From positions 10,355,780 through 10,419,779 of the forward strand of contig CM017568.1 in the NCBI GenBank assembly GCA_007844125.1: 64,000 nucleotides of DNA, written 5' to 3'. Below the pieces are notes generated by a model. It was not told the DNA's origin. It did not search any database and saw nothing but the letters and a program-made list of their open reading frames with translations. The stretch's first letter is position 1. Every line of letters starts with the position of its first letter. This document shows positions 61,193 to 64,000 of the stretch, piece by piece. The stretch is from Sinonovacula constricta (Eukaryota; Mollusca; Bivalvia; Cardiida; Solecurtidae). The position numbers and the translations under genes were made by a program.

Positions 61193-62149
61193 AATTCTTT
61201 GGGCGTGCTAGCCGAATTAAAGTAATCTTGCTTTAGAGTTTGGATAAAAAGTTTGGATAAAAGTTCGGACATATAGTTTGGGAATACTTGCAGCTTTTAT
61301 TTTAAATCTTTCTGTGTTTGGAACTTACGTAGACTTACTATAGTCTACAATGATATAAATATTATAGAGTTGAATTTGGAATTATAAAATTAACATTCGT
61401 GTATTGTTCTACCTTTGGATTATTTCAACTGTACGAGGACACTCAATCGAAACCTCTTCAGGATTAATCGACGTTGGATTATTTAACTGGACTATTAAAG
61501 GGACACCTCCTAGAAGGATAATCTGTAAGCTAACATTTGTTTTGCTTTCTGAAATTTTGTCTGATTTATTTGTTATTGTTTTTTTACGCCATAGATTTAT
61601 TTTTTTTATCAAAATGTAACATTATTGTACTAGTTTGTTGCTGGCATGTTCTTTCTGTTACACCATTTCGTCGTTAAGTAAACGTGCCAGTTTATAAATA
61701 AACTTATATAACGACACCAGTCGTAATATACACTGTTCAACTAGAGTCAGTATGGCTTGATTTCTGTTATTATTTTATAAAGTTTTATAAAATATCGAGT
61801 TGTAAGCTAAACGCATATAAGTTCATGTGTTTGTATATTACTGAACGAGGCTAAATACGATTTAAATCCAAGCTTATATACGTAATAAAAGAGACATAAT
61901 AAATCCACTATAGCATAACTAAAGTCTCATAGGATTTCATTTAAAGCTTCGAAAAATGGTATCTAGTAAGTCATGTTTGTCGACTAGCGCCTATTAATGA
62001 TTTATGTTATAAGTTCAGGTATCTTTCTACGCATTTAAATTCATATATGTCCTATATTGCAGACCAGTTTATTCTCGACGCATCTTCTTGGCTGTATGTT
62101 TTGTTAAGGCGCCTACAAATCACGATTCAGTCGTTACAATGGATGCACT

Positions 62150-62470
62150 TTGGAAACAGACATGCCTGCCGAAGGTAGACTTACTGACATCGCCAAGAAA
62201 GTGACATACATGGACTCAAAATCAAGGAAACGAACGATATCGGTATTCGACCATGTCAGAAGCAAGGGCCAGAATGGTCATCGGATATATATAAACGGGC
62301 TTGGCATCAAAATACTTCAAGAGAGCAGTAAGCTTAACACTTCCGTAATTGTGCTCACTCCATATTTACTACTTACAGACTGCAAGGAACTCTCTAACAA
62401 CTCATATATTATGTGTAATTACCATCACATTGAGTTTCTTGTTAATAATTGTGTCTGTGCGTGCCTGTGA
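62150..62470 (+). CDS. Unassigned 106-codon open frame in duplication D copy 2
   Basis: Opens at a TTG-type start and reads ETDMPAEGRLTDIAKKVTYM, then DHVRSKGQNGHRIYINGLGI. The same frame in copy 1 (from about 55700) reads ETDVHTEDTLTDTVGK and then hits a stop, so the first residues are shared but the frame is not kept. No domain recognised. It is a weak candidate for an old exon; chance is more likely. Confidence 0.2.
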   Translation: METDMPAEGRLTDIAKKVTYMDSKSRKRTISVFDHVRSKGQNGHRIYINGLGIKILQESSKLNTSVIVLTPYLLLTDCKELSNNSYIMCNYHHIEFLVNNCVCACL

Positions 62471-62548
62471 TAACTTAAGGCTTCTAAGGTTCCCGCAATG
62501 ATAGACAGTAGCCTGATAACGATAACTCTCGTCTGCTCATTAGAACGG

Positions 62549-62594
62549 CATATACAACTTTTATGTTATTTAAACGTTTTACCTATTTTAAGAA
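62549..62594. repeat. 46-bp exact repeat, copy 2
   Basis: Identical to 59766-59811. It sits inside duplication D, where copy 1 (about 56085-56130) is clearly diverged. Confidence 0.95.
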
Positions 62595-63125
62595 CGGGTC
62601 AATAAAACACATTATTATTATATTGTTGTATGGATTGGTTTATAAGATGTGCATCACACCCGACACAATTATGGCCATTACGAAGACGTGTAGTTGTAAT
62701 TGTTGGAGAGAGACGTAACCCAGACTAAGACTGGACACACAACAGGCATTTCCGTACATGTTATTTCTCTCAAGGCCCGAACACAATCACACATAGCCGA
62801 CTTCATCCGATCGTTTACGGGCGGCCCGCTCCTCAGTTTGACTCATATCAGTCATTTTATCAGATTTATTATCAGTATATTACATTTAAATAACCACTAA
62901 CGTCCAGACAGACGCAGAAGTGCAAGAAGCAAAATGTACACATGAAATAGAGGTTTCTTTGAGTTTCAGATACAATCCTCTGGTCATCTTAAAGGTAATA
63001 AAGCACAACGAATGGATTCAACATAATTAATGTATTTTAATGCAAATCGCTACACAGGTTTGCAAAAGGTGCTATAACATCACACATAAACTGCAATGAT
63101 TTTGACTATCTCCTTTGTTTAACTG

Positions 63126-63437
63126 ATGCCAAAAGAATTTTCGATGCAACATAATTCATCCTTCTTGCTGTCACGAAATTGGCTTAAGGTTTACTGCGAT
63201 TGTTTATCAGGTGTGGGCGAAAAAAATGATATCCTGGTGTATGTTAGAATTATTGAGACGTTTAGTAATTGTGACGGAGGAGGAACCAAATTAAATGTCT
63301 GGGTAAAATACCACCAGCGCACTACAGGTGGTCAGGTAGACAACCTCGAACGAGACTCGAACAACAAAGTGGAGGGAGGGCAAGCAGTCAAAGAGGAACC
63401 CCAGATCGACGAATACTTGGTTGCAGTGTTAAAGTAA
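63126..63437 (+). CDS. Unassigned 103-codon open frame in duplication D copy 2
   Basis: Starts MPKEFSMQHNSSFLLSRN and ends QIDEYLVAVLK. The C-terminal third is charged and less AT-biased. Copy 1 of the duplication does not keep the frame (it has a long T-run near 56745). No domain recognised; probably chance. Confidence 0.15.
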   Translation: MPKEFSMQHNSSFLLSRNWLKVYCDCLSGVGEKNDILVYVRIIETFSNCDGGGTKLNVWVKYHQRTTGGQVDNLERDSNNKVEGGQAVKEEPQIDEYLVAVLK

Positions 63438-64000
63438 CAAAAAATATAAAAGTGTCTCTGGGTGATATTTTATGTTTGTTGTCCGGGTTTTTCTATTTTT
63501 CTATTTGTTTCATTAAAAAGTCACTGTCTACAGACTAAACGATCCACATGTGTAAAAGAAACATGTTTATTAAAATAGGTTCTCATCAAATAGCATAAGG
63601 TTGTAGGCTTGATTTATGAGCTTGTTTACTTTGCTGTCTATCACTTCTGTTAAGCAGCATTTTATTTTTAAAAATACGTATTAAAGTTTCTCTTACTAAG
63701 TGTAATTCATCTGAGATAAAAGTGTTTGTACCTGATGAAAAAATGTCCATGTTCTCACGTTCTAAATTTGCTTTCTGCATTGTCGCATCTCAAACATGCA
63801 CAATAATTAAATGTTGTAGCTACGACCTTGTCGAATAACTCTAAGTGTGTGCCATTGCAGTCAGAAACCCTACTATAATACTGCTTCATCTTAAGAATGG
63901 TTTTAAGTGATACGCCATTTAAAGTAATCAGCGAAGCTTGTTAACAGAAACTGGCTTATCCAATCGGTGTACGTGTAAAGAGATTGATGAATGTTTGACC

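Larger units (their letters stand above)
61780..64000. repeat. Segmental duplication D, copy 2 (runs off the window)
   Basis: Direct repeat of 55060-57300 without the family B element. Similarity still holds at the last base (63950-64000 against about 57225-57270: GTGTACGTGTAAAGAGATTG versus GTGTACGTATAAAGCCAGTG), so the copy continues beyond the window. Confidence 0.85.

Overview
The window looks like AT-rich intergenic or intronic nuclear DNA from an animal, most likely a marine invertebrate such as a bivalve mollusc. This rests on low G+C, many microsatellites ((CA)n, (GA)n, (ATT)n, (AAAT)n), tRNA-derived SINEs with AAC/AAAC-rich tails, decayed non-LTR retrotransposons and several families of short non-coding repeats. 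No intact gene is visible. The longest open frames are 162, 139 and 137 codons. One lies in a duplicated block, one has no recognisable feature, and one is translated (CA)n. There is no bacterial-style operon, CRISPR array, rRNA or intact tRNA. The species call is inference; the lack of an intact gene is what I see.

Layout. 0.1-17 kb: single-copy AT-rich DNA with a short interspersed element (family A), a SINE at 3.0 kb, a 1.77-kb minisatellite at 6.2-8.0 kb that encodes a 13-residue peptide repeat, two decayed LINE 3' fragments in opposite orientation at 8.6 and 9.1-9.8 kb, and a family A copy at 10 kb with an internal 25-bp tandem expansion. 17-20 kb: the first scattered modules of a duplicated family, plus a SINE. 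20-27 kb: mostly unrecognised, with three further family A copies at 20.6, 24.5 and 27.6 kb.

27-39.4 kb: a diverged tandem triplication (about 27.0-31.6, 31.9-35.5 and 35.7-39.4 kb), all copies in the same orientation. Its modules (P, S, R, Q, T and others) recur in the same orientation at 17, 19.7-20, 40.5, 44.2, 45.4, 46.6, 52.6-53 and 58.3 kb. Several modules carry minus-strand gene-like signals: a candidate TATA box with a first splice donor at three places, and an exon-like open segment with a recurring peptide. I read this as a decayed, tandemly duplicated minus-strand transcription unit or gene family.

40-64 kb: more module copies, a 200-bp (CA)n, a G-rich run, an 86-bp minisatellite, three copies of a second short element (family B) and a second duplication (55.06-57.3 and 61.78 kb to the window edge). 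That pair shows one family B insertion as filled versus empty site. All duplications were found by eye, so boundaries are accurate to tens of bases at best.
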